Part shown: piece after piece, positions 24,255-31,241 of the stretch
Layout: each line of letters starts with the position of its first letter
Position numbering within the stretch: the stretch's first letter is position 1
Source: UBA12088 sp041920275
Lineage (GTDB): Bacteria; Patescibacteriota; Minisyncoccia; Phycocordibacterales; UBA12088
NCBI GenBank assembly: GCA_041920275.1
Contig: JAYRSE010000003.1
Location: forward strand, 1 to 31,241
Direction: 5' to 3'
DNA length: 31,241 nucleotides
The notes under the pieces: model-generated
Databases searched by the model: none
What the model saw: only the letters and a program-made list of their open reading frames with translations
What the model was told of the DNA's origin: nothing
Translations under genes and position numbers: made by a program

Positions 24255-24782
24255 ATGTTGGTAAAGATCATCAGTACCATTTTACGAAATACATACACCA
24301 ATGACGATCTCATTTCTCGTCTTGCGGTCATGCGTAAATTTTACGCAACCGTGCTTTATGGAAGTACATTTTCAGGACGCATGAACGATTTGTCGCTCTC
24401 CGATGTGATCCCCGAGTCTCTGGATGACCACATATTGCGTGCGGTGACCGAATGGCGTGACACGTTCGCACGAGATGGAATTCAACCTCTCGTTGTGTAC
24501 GAGGCGCTTGATGCGGTTGAGGAGGAGATCACCGGGTTGCCGAGCGCAACCCTGTATCTGCCCATTCGGTTCGAACAAAAGCATATCGAGCTGTTTGGCA
24601 AGTGGTTCAGAAGTAATGTTCAGCCGAATATCATGCTAAACATCCGTGTCGATCCTGCAACGGCGGGAGGGTGCGCCTTGGTGTGGAACAGTGTCTACTA
24701 TGATTTTTCCTTCAAATATTTTGTTATGAAGCAACGAGAACAGATTGTTAAAGTTTTTGATTCCGTCTCACAAAAACTATGA
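24255..24782 (+). CDS. atpH: F1-type ATPase delta subunit (OSCP-like)
   Basis: This 175-residue protein should join the top of the F1 head to the b stalk. The N-terminal helical domain (1-105) is divergent. The C-terminal domain keeps the family signature as LNIRVDPATAGGCALVWNSV followed by YYDFS, equivalent to the 'v-dp-lxGG..i..g..vyD.S' end of delta. The gene overlaps the alpha start by 4 nt (ATGA), so the two are translationally coupled. Divergence is high, but the position between b and alpha supports the call. Confidence 0.85.
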   Translation: MLVKIISTILRNTYTNDDLISRLAVMRKFYATVLYGSTFSGRMNDLSLSDVIPESLDDHILRAVTEWRDTFARDGIQPLVVYEALDAVEEEITGLPSATLYLPIRFEQKHIELFGKWFRSNVQPNIMLNIRVDPATAGGCALVWNSVYYDFSFKYFVMKQREQIVKVFDSVSQKL

Positions 24783-26230
24783 ACACGCAGGGTTCCATGC
24801 AACGTGAATTGGGTATTGTTCGCGCCATCAAGGGTTATCACATCGCGATCGAGGGGTTGCCCGGTGCTCGTGTTCACGACGTGCTGTTTCGTGAGGATGG
24901 GGTTCGAGCGTTGGTCTCGGGGATAAAACACGATGCGCTGGATGCGGTGGTCTTGGATAATTCTTCCGTCACTCCAGGGCAGCACTTTTTTCTTGACGAG
25001 GGATCGAAGCACATTTATGTGGGAGATCGTCTGTTTGGTCGAGTTGTGAACCCGCTTTGCGACCCCGTTGATGCAGGTCATGCGCTTCCGCCCAGAAACG
25101 TCCAACTCAAGCCGTATGTTGATGCAGGTACCATAAGTAAGAGAGCGAAGATCGAGCGTCAATTGCACACCGGTTATACGTTGACGGATGTGGTACTGCC
25201 CATAGGGATCGGGCAACGCCAGCTGCTTATGGGCCCCCCACAAAGCGGTACTGACGCGTTCGTGCGCGAGGTCATACTCCATCAGGAGAATGTCGGGAAT
25301 GTGGTTTGTGTTTATGTAATGGTCGGGAAGCATATTTCCGAGATCCAGCGCACGGCGCACGGACTGTTCGCAACGGATGCAAAACAGTACACCATTCTGA
25401 TTACCACCACCGCTCGCGATCTGGCGCCGATGCACAGTATTGCGCCTGCGGTCGGTCTGCAGGTCGCCGAATGGTATGCTTCGCTTGGTAAGAACGTGCT
25501 CTTGGTGTTGGATGATATCTACACTCATGCGAAGTACCTCAGAGAAATGGCACTCTTAGAGGGTCGACTCCCGGGGAGGGAGTCGTACCCCGGTGATATA
25601 TTCTTTCAACAGGCCCACCTCATCGAGCGTGCCGGTTCGTTCTTTGAAGGCGGCTCGATCACCATGCTTCCCATCGTGCAAACAAATATCGATAGTTACA
25701 CCGACCTGATAACGACCAATATCATGGGAACGACCGATGGGCACCTCGCTTTCTCGCCACTTTTGCATGCACAAGGCATCTTCCCACCGATAGTCGATAG
25801 TGAATCGGTAACACGCGTAGGTAGGCACACTCAGACGTTGATTTTGAAGCAGCTTTCAACGGCGATCGGGGCCGCTCTTGCTCGTTACCGTGAGCAAGAG
25901 CGGGTGGCACAGTTCGGTCAGCTTTCCGAAAGCTCACGACATGAACTTGAGCTCGGAAGATCGATCCAGGCCATACTTGCACATGTGGAGGGCTCCAGGA
26001 TGCCTCTCGTCGTCCATGCGGCACTTGCCGCACTGCCATTCACCTCCTTCAATGCCACTGATATTGTCTGGAATGCAGTGCTCGTTGTGAAAGTGGCTGA
26101 GACGATACAATCCCATGCGTCATACGGTTCTCTGATCAAGGCGGTCGAGGAGGGGAAGGATCTTGCATCGTTCTATACGTTCCTTGAGAAGGAATTTGTT
26201 CCCGCATGCCTGAAAGTATGTCAAACATAG
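24779..26230 (+). CDS. atpA: F1-type ATPase alpha subunit-like with a lost P-loop
   Basis: This 483-residue protein follows alpha throughout: beta-barrel start, LPIGIGQRQLLMG, LVLDDIYTHAKYLREMALL (Walker B D245-D246), GRLPGRESYPGDIFF, and the arginine-finger segment SVTRVGRHTQT with R346. The P-loop, normally GDRQTGKT, reads GPPQSGTD at 152-159: both the Lys and the Thr are gone. The regulatory nucleotide site should therefore not bind ATP normally, whereas the arginine finger needed by beta is kept. The C-terminal helical domain contacts the stalk. It overlaps gamma by 25 nt. The remainder is under clear constraint, so this is not a pseudogene. Confidence 0.9.
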   Translation: MNTQGSMQRELGIVRAIKGYHIAIEGLPGARVHDVLFREDGVRALVSGIKHDALDAVVLDNSSVTPGQHFFLDEGSKHIYVGDRLFGRVVNPLCDPVDAGHALPPRNVQLKPYVDAGTISKRAKIERQLHTGYTLTDVVLPIGIGQRQLLMGPPQSGTDAFVREVILHQENVGNVVCVYVMVGKHISEIQRTAHGLFATDAKQYTILITTTARDLAPMHSIAPAVGLQVAEWYASLGKNVLLVLDDIYTHAKYLREMALLEGRLPGRESYPGDIFFQQAHLIERAGSFFEGGSITMLPIVQTNIDSYTDLITTNIMGTTDGHLAFSPLLHAQGIFPPIVDSESVTRVGRHTQTLILKQLSTAIGAALARYREQERVAQFGQLSESSRHELELGRSIQAILAHVEGSRMPLVVHAALAALPFTSFNATDIVWNAVLVVKVAETIQSHASYGSLIKAVEEGKDLASFYTFLEKEFVPACLKVCQT

Positions 26231-27075
26231 GATCTCAAAGGAAGAATATCGAAGACATCGAAAGTGTTGGCTATGTTGCCGCCACACTTCGAGATATCAG
26301 CGCCGTAGCGTTGCGTGAACTCATGGCGCGCTTCTCAAAGAATGAAATGTTCTACCAGGAGCTTGAAAAACTGTATGGTCTGGTCTGGCGTATCGCGGAA
26401 CAAACAGGGGATACTTCCTCGGAAAGTAAGATCATGAACAATAAGAGGATTTACGTCGCCTTCACCACCAATAAGCATTTCTACGGCTCTCTCAATTATG
26501 ATGTGATGCGCATATTTCAGGATACGGTCGGGTCGGAAGATCTCGGAATGATAATCGGAGAGACCGGCCAGGAGATATGGCGAGACGCTCGGATCCGAAA
26601 CAGCAACATGAAGTATCGGACGTTCAAGAATGATACGCCCGATACCCAGGAAACGGAGAAGTTCTTGAAAGACGTTTCGGAGTTCGGAAGAGTTTATATC
26701 GTATACCCAAGATTTGTCAGCATATACCAGCAACAGGCCGCCTTGGTAGATGTTTCCTTCAGACCAAAGGACGAGATATCTGCGGAAGGTTCTGAGACCG
26801 AGATCCCGAATTTTGTCCTCGAACCGGATCTCGTTCGTGTTCAGCGCTTCTTTTTAACACAAGTTCGCGCCGTTCTCTTTGAGAGGATACTCTTGGAGAC
26901 CGAACTTTCTCGTATAGCCGCGAGATTGTTGCGAATGGACTCCGCCGATTCTTCCGCACAGGTGATACTTCAGAAAGAGCGCAAAAATTTGCAACACGAA
27001 ATTGGAGTGTTCATGAACGCAAGATTATTAGAAAATTTATCCGGATATTCACAATGGCAAGCACAGAACAAATAA
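26206..27075 (+). CDS. atpG: F1-type ATPase gamma subunit (divergent central shaft)
   Basis: The protein has 289 residues and lies between alpha and beta as in all F1 operons. The N-terminal helix begins QRKNIEDIESVGYVAATLRD. The Rossmann-like middle has RIYVAFTTNKHFYGSLN in place of the usual V.TSDRGLCGGFN. The C-terminal helix carries ILLETELSRIAARLLRMDSA and then RKNLQHEIGVFMNARLLENL, corresponding to the family's 'seqaARMxAM...NxxRQxxIT.E'. Both terminal helices should form the rotating coiled-coil shaft. The RQxxIT motif itself is not kept. ATG 26206 has AAGGAA upstream; ATG 26218 is an alternative. It overlaps both neighbours. Confidence 0.88.
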   Translation: MPESMSNIGSQRKNIEDIESVGYVAATLRDISAVALRELMARFSKNEMFYQELEKLYGLVWRIAEQTGDTSSESKIMNNKRIYVAFTTNKHFYGSLNYDVMRIFQDTVGSEDLGMIIGETGQEIWRDARIRNSNMKYRTFKNDTPDTQETEKFLKDVSEFGRVYIVYPRFVSIYQQQAALVDVSFRPKDEISAEGSETEIPNFVLEPDLVRVQRFFLTQVRAVLFERILLETELSRIAARLLRMDSADSSAQVILQKERKNLQHEIGVFMNARLLENLSGYSQWQAQNK

Positions 27076-28460
27076 CGCAGCGGGTGGTCGGAAGGATCAG
27101 GGAAGTGCAGGGCCAGGTCGTCTCTGTGCTTTGTGATAATTCTTATCGACCTCCGATCAGAGAGTTGTTGCTCAGTGAAAAGGACAATTCGGTTCGGTTC
27201 GAGGCGTACGCGTACGAGAACGATCGTTCATTGAAATGTCTGATGTTCTCTGACAACAGTTTGGTAGGGCGTGGTGATATTGTTATTTCGACAGGACAAG
27301 AAATCATGGTTCCTGTGGGTAATAGCGTGCTCGGAAGAACGATCGATCTGTTTGGAACACCTGAAGATGGTCAAGGTCCCATAGAATCAGCTGCATGGAA
27401 GTCCATACATTCCTCAACGATCGTTACGTTCGCGGATTCGTTCGTAAAACCCGAGATACTTGAAACAGGTATTAAAGTTATAGACTTTTTTACGCCGATA
27501 CCTAAGGGCGGCAAATTGCTGCTCGTTGGTGGTGCCGGTGTAGGCAAGACCGTCTTACTCAGTGAACTTCTGCAAGGGATGCTGGAGGACAAGGAGAGTG
27601 TCGCAATATTTGCCGGGATCGGAGAACGGTCTCGCGAAGGGCATGAGTTATGGAGATGGCTTCATGATACTGGGACGTTGGACAGAGTTGTTCTCATGAT
27701 GGGTGCGATACACCGTAATGCAGCAGTTCGATTCCGAACCGCGGACGCGGCAACCGCTCTTGTGGAGTACTATCGGGATGATGAGAGAAAGAACGTGATC
27801 TTTTTTGTCGACAATGTGTATCGTTTTTTGCAAGCGGGAAGCGAACTGAGCAGTATTGCGGGTGAAATGCCATCCGAATTCGGGTATCAGCCGATGTTAC
27901 AGTCGGATATTGCACGGTTTGAAGACAAGCTGAAAAGTAGTGAATCGAACTTTGTTACGTCCGTTCAGACCATGTACGTTCCTGCCGATGAGATGGCTGA
28001 TCCGACGATCTCCGCAACGATACCGTATGTCGACGCGGCGTTGATACTGAGTAGGGCGGTCGCGCAGCAAGGTAGGTATCCTGCGATCGATTTCATGCGT
28101 TCAAGGTCACAAATGATCGATAAAACGATCATCGGCACCGAACATTATGATGCGGTGACCAGATCGTTCGAAGTCCTGTCGGAGCATGAACGTCTTGTGA
28201 GGATAGTCAGTATCGTTGGAAAAGATGAGTTGTCCGAAGAAAAGAGAGTGCGCTATGAGCGAGGTCAAAAACTCCTCAACTATTTCACACAACCATTCTT
28301 TTCGACCGAAGTGCAGACAGGGCGTAAGGGACAGCGAGTGACGAAAAAACAGACAGTCCTCGACGTACTCGATATTCTCAATGGTAAGTATGACCATGTT
28401 TCCACAGAATCGTTCATGTACCGCGGGCGTGTAGGGGAACATGATACTGCGAACATATGA
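27054..28460 (+). CDS. atpD: F1-type ATPase beta subunit (catalytic)
   Basis: This 468-residue catalytic subunit has P-loop GGAGVGKT (159-166), the catalytic Glu in GERSREG (E191), Walker B Asp in FFVDNVYRFL (D253), GEMPSEFGYQPML and DELSEEK (391-397), the lever that pushes gamma. These predict competent ATP hydrolysis. One notable change is that the near-universal MNEPPGAR after the catalytic Glu reads GAIHRNAAVR (217-226), altering the catch loop next to gamma and the active site. It overlaps gamma by 22 nt and epsilon by 4 nt. Confidence 0.95.
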   Translation: MASTEQITQRVVGRIREVQGQVVSVLCDNSYRPPIRELLLSEKDNSVRFEAYAYENDRSLKCLMFSDNSLVGRGDIVISTGQEIMVPVGNSVLGRTIDLFGTPEDGQGPIESAAWKSIHSSTIVTFADSFVKPEILETGIKVIDFFTPIPKGGKLLLVGGAGVGKTVLLSELLQGMLEDKESVAIFAGIGERSREGHELWRWLHDTGTLDRVVLMMGAIHRNAAVRFRTADAATALVEYYRDDERKNVIFFVDNVYRFLQAGSELSSIAGEMPSEFGYQPMLQSDIARFEDKLKSSESNFVTSVQTMYVPADEMADPTISATIPYVDAALILSRAVAQQGRYPAIDFMRSRSQMIDKTIIGTEHYDAVTRSFEVLSEHERLVRIVSIVGKDELSEEKRVRYERGQKLLNYFTQPFFSTEVQTGRKGQRVTKKQTVLDVLDILNGKYDHVSTESFMYRGRVGEHDTANI

Positions 28461-28732
28461 TCGATCGCGAGATAGCTTGTTCAAAAGAACCCGTTTTGGT
28501 AGTGCGTGTCAGTAAGGCCGCAAGCGTGGTGTGGGAAGGAAAAGCTCTCTCCGTATCCTCAAAAAACAGCAAAGGACCCTTCGACATCCTTCCATATCAC
28601 ACCAACTTCATCACCTACATGGAAAACGCTTCCATACACATAAACACCGGCACTGCCGTACGCGATTTCGTATTCAACCAGGCGGTGCTGCATGTGCAGA
28701 ATGACGTAGTGCACATATATACCGACATATAA
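28457..28732 (+). CDS. atpC: F1-type ATPase epsilon subunit, N-terminal domain only
   Basis: The product has 91 residues against about 130-140 in usual epsilon. It corresponds to the N-terminal beta sandwich that packs on gamma and the c-ring loops: KALSVSSKNSKGPFDILPYH matches the 'v...s..G.fgilpgH' region. The C-terminal helical hairpin that inhibits hydrolysis is absent. The gene ends the operon and overlaps beta by 4 nt. Confidence 0.82.
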   Translation: MIDREIACSKEPVLVVRVSKAASVVWEGKALSVSSKNSKGPFDILPYHTNFITYMENASIHINTGTAVRDFVFNQAVLHVQNDVVHIYTDI

Positions 28733-28753
28733 TATCTCGTATAAACGAGATAT
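28732..28753. terminator. Perfect 9-bp stem-loop at the operon end
   Basis: ATATCTCGT (28732-28740) pairs with ACGAGATAT (28745-28753) around ATAA, starting on the last base of the epsilon stop codon. No T-tract follows, so it may be an mRNA-end stabiliser or a weak terminator rather than a classic one. Confidence 0.4.
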
Positions 28754-29222
28754 GATGCAAAATTTTGGAAATCCAGGCTTTCTATCGGGAGGCGTATTCT
28801 TGGATCTTGGCAGGAGTTTAAGTGTACAAGACCACATAACCGTAGCATTTCGGAACGTCACTCTGCAGAATACCCATCATTATTTTTTTGATCTCAGAAT
28901 TCGATCACGAATCAGAAAGCTGTGCTCGATGCGTTACGGAAGTTGGTAGCAGCAGTCTGGTAGGTTCTGTCAGCGAAAGCGAACATGGATCAGTGGATTC
29001 GTCGACATCACTGCACATACATACGTACCGTGACGCAGTAAGTGGTAGTGGTGGTTTTCAATCGAACCTAACATATCGATTGGTGAAAATAACTCCGCAT
29101 GCTCGCACATACGATCATTGTAAGCATAAGCATATTATGTACACTCGACCGCCGCGACCGAACTGTCGAATTATCAACACCTTGCGTCATGTTGCGTATG
29201 TTCAGGCACGGTCGCTCGCATG
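28754..29222. other. Intergenic stretch without a gene
   Basis: Open frames here (for example 28888-29241) have no recognisable product and no start context. I see no tRNA T-loop pattern, no repeat array and no known riboswitch. A weak promoter-like pair, TTGTAA-N16-TACACT, occurs around 29115-29145. This is the longest stretch without a gene in the right half of the window. Confidence 0.45.
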
Positions 29223-29228
29223 TATACT
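29223..29228 (+). promoter_or_regulatory. -10 box TATACT upstream of the surface-protein gene
   Basis: TATACT here would start transcription near 29235 and give a leader of about 70 nt before ATG 29304. No clear -35 box is visible. Confidence 0.4.
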
Positions 29229-29253
29229 GGGCACTAAGTGAGGGAGATAATGA

Positions 29254-29273
29254 CGTGAATATAACTATTCACG
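29254..29273 (+). promoter_or_regulatory. Leader stem-loop followed by T6
   Basis: CGTGAATA and TATTCACG form an 8-bp stem around TAAC. A run of six T follows after 7 nt (29281-29286). It lies between the putative promoter and the surface-protein start. It could act as an attenuator or a dyad operator; the distance to the T-run makes a simple terminator less likely. Confidence 0.35.
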
Positions 29274-29303
29274 CAATATATTTTTTCTGTTGTTCAATTG
29301 TTC

Positions 29304-31241
29304 ATGGATAGAGGTTCCACTTCAGTTCGAATGATACCGATAAAGGACGCCGCATCATTTGCGGGTATTGTTCCTCAGTACATGTCCAGACTTTGTCGTG
29401 AGGGTGTGGTTGTCGGTGAGAAGGTTGACGGGGTGTGGTATGTCGATCGCGCGTCGTTGCAGAGTTATCTGGAGGAGCGTGAACGAATGAAATCCGAAAG
29501 ACGTACTCAGTTGGCCGAGGAGCGAAAGCGTGAGTTGTTACTTGCTCGGAGATCTTCGAGTGCGAATGTGTTCACTGAGCTTGATAGTGGAGATGGTCAC
29601 GAGACTGCATCGTCTCGATCTTTCACATTTCGATCGTTCGCCCTTGTCTCGGCGTTCGCTCTCCTTCTTTGTTCAAGTGTGGCGTTCGCCTTTTCCTCGT
29701 ATGGTGACCCGATCCGTCGAACCATTGTTTCGTTAGGGGAGCAACTTGTGTCTACAAGTGATGTGGTGAACAACGAGCGCTCGAGTACTGATAGTGGTAG
29801 TGATGGGGAGACCATCGCCAACGTTGCCACTTCTTATGATGAAGATTCACGTACCTTGGTGGCGGGCGTTTTGGATGGTGTCGGTTCGTTCTTTTCGAGC
29901 ATTACACAGCCCGTCTCTCGCTTTTTCACCTCTCTTTTTGGTGACGATGATGCGGTAAAGGAATCTTCCGATGTGGCGATCGATGGTACAGAGGATGCTT
30001 CCGATGATACGGATGGATCCGAATCGACGGATCCTGAAGACGAGGACGTGCGGTCGGAGATTGACCGGCAAGAGGAGACCACACCCATTACCCGTCCGGT
30101 CTTTGTGCATGATTTTGCCACATCAACACGAACTTGGTCGAATCTTCGTATCGGAGCTAATGTTAGGATGCTCGATACATTGGAGGTCGTGAGTGATGTG
30201 CGAGCGGGAGGTTCTTTGTTGGTTGCCGGCTCCGGTACTTTCTCCGGTCCCGTTACTGCATCGCGTATCACCGCAGGTAGTGCGCAGATCAATGGGGAGG
30301 CTTCTGTAGGTGGTTCTGCGCGAGTTGCGGGCTCACTCACCACCGGCACATTGATCGTTTCCGGTCAATCCGACTTGAACGGATCACTTTCCGTTGTCGG
30401 GATCGCCACCACGACCGGAACACTGTTTGCACTTGGCGGGATTGACACCGACAATGCCGATATCGATGCCGGCACCGGATCGGTCTATGCGGCAAATCTC
30501 TTGAACAGCATCGTCGCAGGGAGGAACATTACTATTGATACCACTGATCCGAATAATCCCGTGATCAGCGCTCGCTCTTCCGGAGGGGGTGGTGGCGGAG
30601 GCACGACCATTATTCAACAGGGTGGTACCGGTGAGGTGAGTTCCGGGAACATAGGACAGATCACGTACTACGGTGCCGATGGCACTACCGTTGTGGGCAC
30701 TTCATCCATATCGATCGGCATGGATGGTACGGTGACGATCTCGGGAACTGCGTCGACATCAAATATCTATGTAAATGGTGGTTTTTTTCAAGATACACTC
30801 CTGGATTGCGATACCGAACCGCTCGATCTCGTTTTGTATAACGCAGCAACGGGCAAATTCACCTGCGGCACCGACGATACGGGTGCGAGTGTGGGTGTTG
30901 TTGATATATATGAGGGAGGTCTGGCGGTTCTTAACAATGCGGTATCGATCGCGTTCGATGCGCAGCATTTCAGTGTTATCGCGAGCGGTACACAGGCGAT
31001 CGTCTCGCTTGATTTCTTGGGTAGTGGTGTGACGAGATCTTCGACCACTGAGGTGATCACGGGGAATTGGTCGTTCATGAACGTCTTGAGTGCCCCGACA
31101 TTCACCGCAAGCTCCACCTCCGCCACCTCCTCGTTCCCGCGTCTTTCCGCGACCGCGCTTGCCTTGGGCGGCGACTACGTGACCGACCTCACCGGTTCCG
31201 GTCTCATCCTCTCCGGCTCTTCGCTCACCGTCGACTCCTCC
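29304..31241 (+). CDS. Long surface protein: N-terminal HTH, one membrane helix, repetitive beta-rich stalk (partial)
   Basis: The frame runs without a stop for 646 codons to the window's right edge. Residues 10-57 form a MerR/HTH_17-like HTH (IPIKDAASFAGIVPQYMSRL, then GVWYVDRASLQSYL). A charged helix follows (57-82) and then one membrane helix (109-130). Residues about 135-270 are Ser/Asp/Glu-rich and acidic. From about 285 the chain is built of short Gly/Ser/Thr/Ala repeats, as in VRAGGSLLVAGSGTFSGPV and AGSLTTGTLIVSGQSDLNGS, with a Gly7 run in SSGGGGGGGTTI. These suggest a beta-helical or tail-fibre-like stalk; such proteins often end in a self-cleaving chaperone domain, which would lie outside the window. 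The HTH would be cytoplasmic and the stalk on the cell surface. Confidence 0.8.
   Translation, partial: MDRGSTSVRMIPIKDAASFAGIVPQYMSRLCREGVVVGEKVDGVWYVDRASLQSYLEERERMKSERRTQLAEERKRELLLARRSSSANVFTELDSGDGHETASSRSFTFRSFALVSAFALLLCSSVAFAFSSYGDPIRRTIVSLGEQLVSTSDVVNNERSSTDSGSDGETIANVATSYDEDSRTLVAGVLDGVGSFFSSITQPVSRFFTSLFGDDDAVKESSDVAIDGTEDASDDTDGSESTDPEDEDVRSEIDRQEETTPITRPVFVHDFATSTRTWSNLRIGANVRMLDTLEVVSDVRAGGSLLVAGSGTFSGPVTASRITAGSAQINGEASVGGSARVAGSLTTGTLIVSGQSDLNGSLSVVGIATTTGTLFALGGIDTDNADIDAGTGSVYAANLLNSIVAGRNITIDTTDPNNPVISARSSGGGGGGGTTIIQQGGTGEVSSGNIGQITYYGADGTTVVGTSSISIGMDGTVTISGTASTSNIYVNGGFFQDTLLDCDTEPLDLVLYNAATGKFTCGTDDTGASVGVVDIYEGGLAVLNNAVSIAFDAQHFSVIASGTQAIVSLDFLGSGVTRSSTTEVITGNWSFMNVLSAPTFTASSTSATSSFPRLSATALALGGDYVTDLTGSGLILSGSSLTVDSS

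Noticed and set aside
24698..25528. 276-codon open frame on the minus strand
   Set aside because: It lies entirely opposite delta and alpha, whose protein sequences are clearly conserved; it is a codon-usage shadow.
28888..29241. 117-codon plus-strand ORF between epsilon and the surface-protein gene
   Set aside because: No start context, no domain, Ser/His/Arg-rich composition unlike its neighbours; treated as non-coding.

Overview
The window looks like a piece of a Patescibacteria (CPR) chromosome, most likely a Parcubacteria/Paceibacteria lineage; the phylum call is an inference. It rests on small, tightly packed genes, a short NUDIX/AlkD/Obg/GatB housekeeping set, a 4-TM holin-like protein beside obg, a DUF6159-like membrane protein, and helix-turn-helix (HTH) proteins fused to membrane segments and to a long repetitive surface protein. 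TAA, TAG and TGA all end genes here, so the code is standard and not the UGA=Gly code of Gracilibacteria/SR1.

Layout. 1-2.5 kb: a possible transposase tail, a REP-like palindrome, a NavAb-type voltage-gated sodium channel gene, a 5'-truncated FN3 surface-protein fragment, and a deletion remnant of a RAYT/Y1 transposon. 2.8-4.4 kb: a small secreted protein and a multiply broken ADP-ribosylglycohydrolase gene. 4.4-7.7 kb: a membrane-anchored protein, a TPR protein, an unknown 140-aa protein and a fragment with a PGYWKTH motif. 7.9-12.1 kb: a MacB/FtsX-type ABC pair, then an anchored unknown protein with an ABC-2 pair. 12.2-15.2 kb: AlkD-like glycosylase, DUF6159-like membrane protein, deoxyribosyltransferase-like protein and NUDIX hydrolase. 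15.3-18 kb, minus strand: YceI-like protein, a processive GT2 glycosyltransferase and a small membrane ORF. 18.4-21.3 kb: holin-like protein, Obg GTPase and GatB.

21.4-31.2 kb is the most unusual part. Two proteins with N-terminal HTH domains and membrane segments bracket a compact operon with the F1-ATPase gene order b-delta-alpha-gamma-beta-epsilon. There is no subunit a gene, and no ordinary c gene. The first gene of the cluster instead encodes a secreted beta-rich domain joined to a C-terminal two-helix hairpin. That hairpin aligns without gaps to subunit c from its RNP loop onward, but has Ile where the ion-binding carboxylate should be. The b-like stalk is nearly twice the usual length, alpha has lost the P-loop Lys-Thr, beta keeps its catalytic residues, and epsilon lacks its C-terminal helices. 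I read this as an ATP-hydrolysing F1-like machine uncoupled from ion flow that may move or strain an outward-facing ring of surface domains. It resembles in concept the F1-like 'X0' ATPases of mycoplasmas. The function is inference.

Several genes show an extended -10 promoter (TGnTAtAcT type) 6-7 nt before the start codon, which implies leaderless mRNAs. Most convergent gene pairs are separated by a clear stem-loop terminator.
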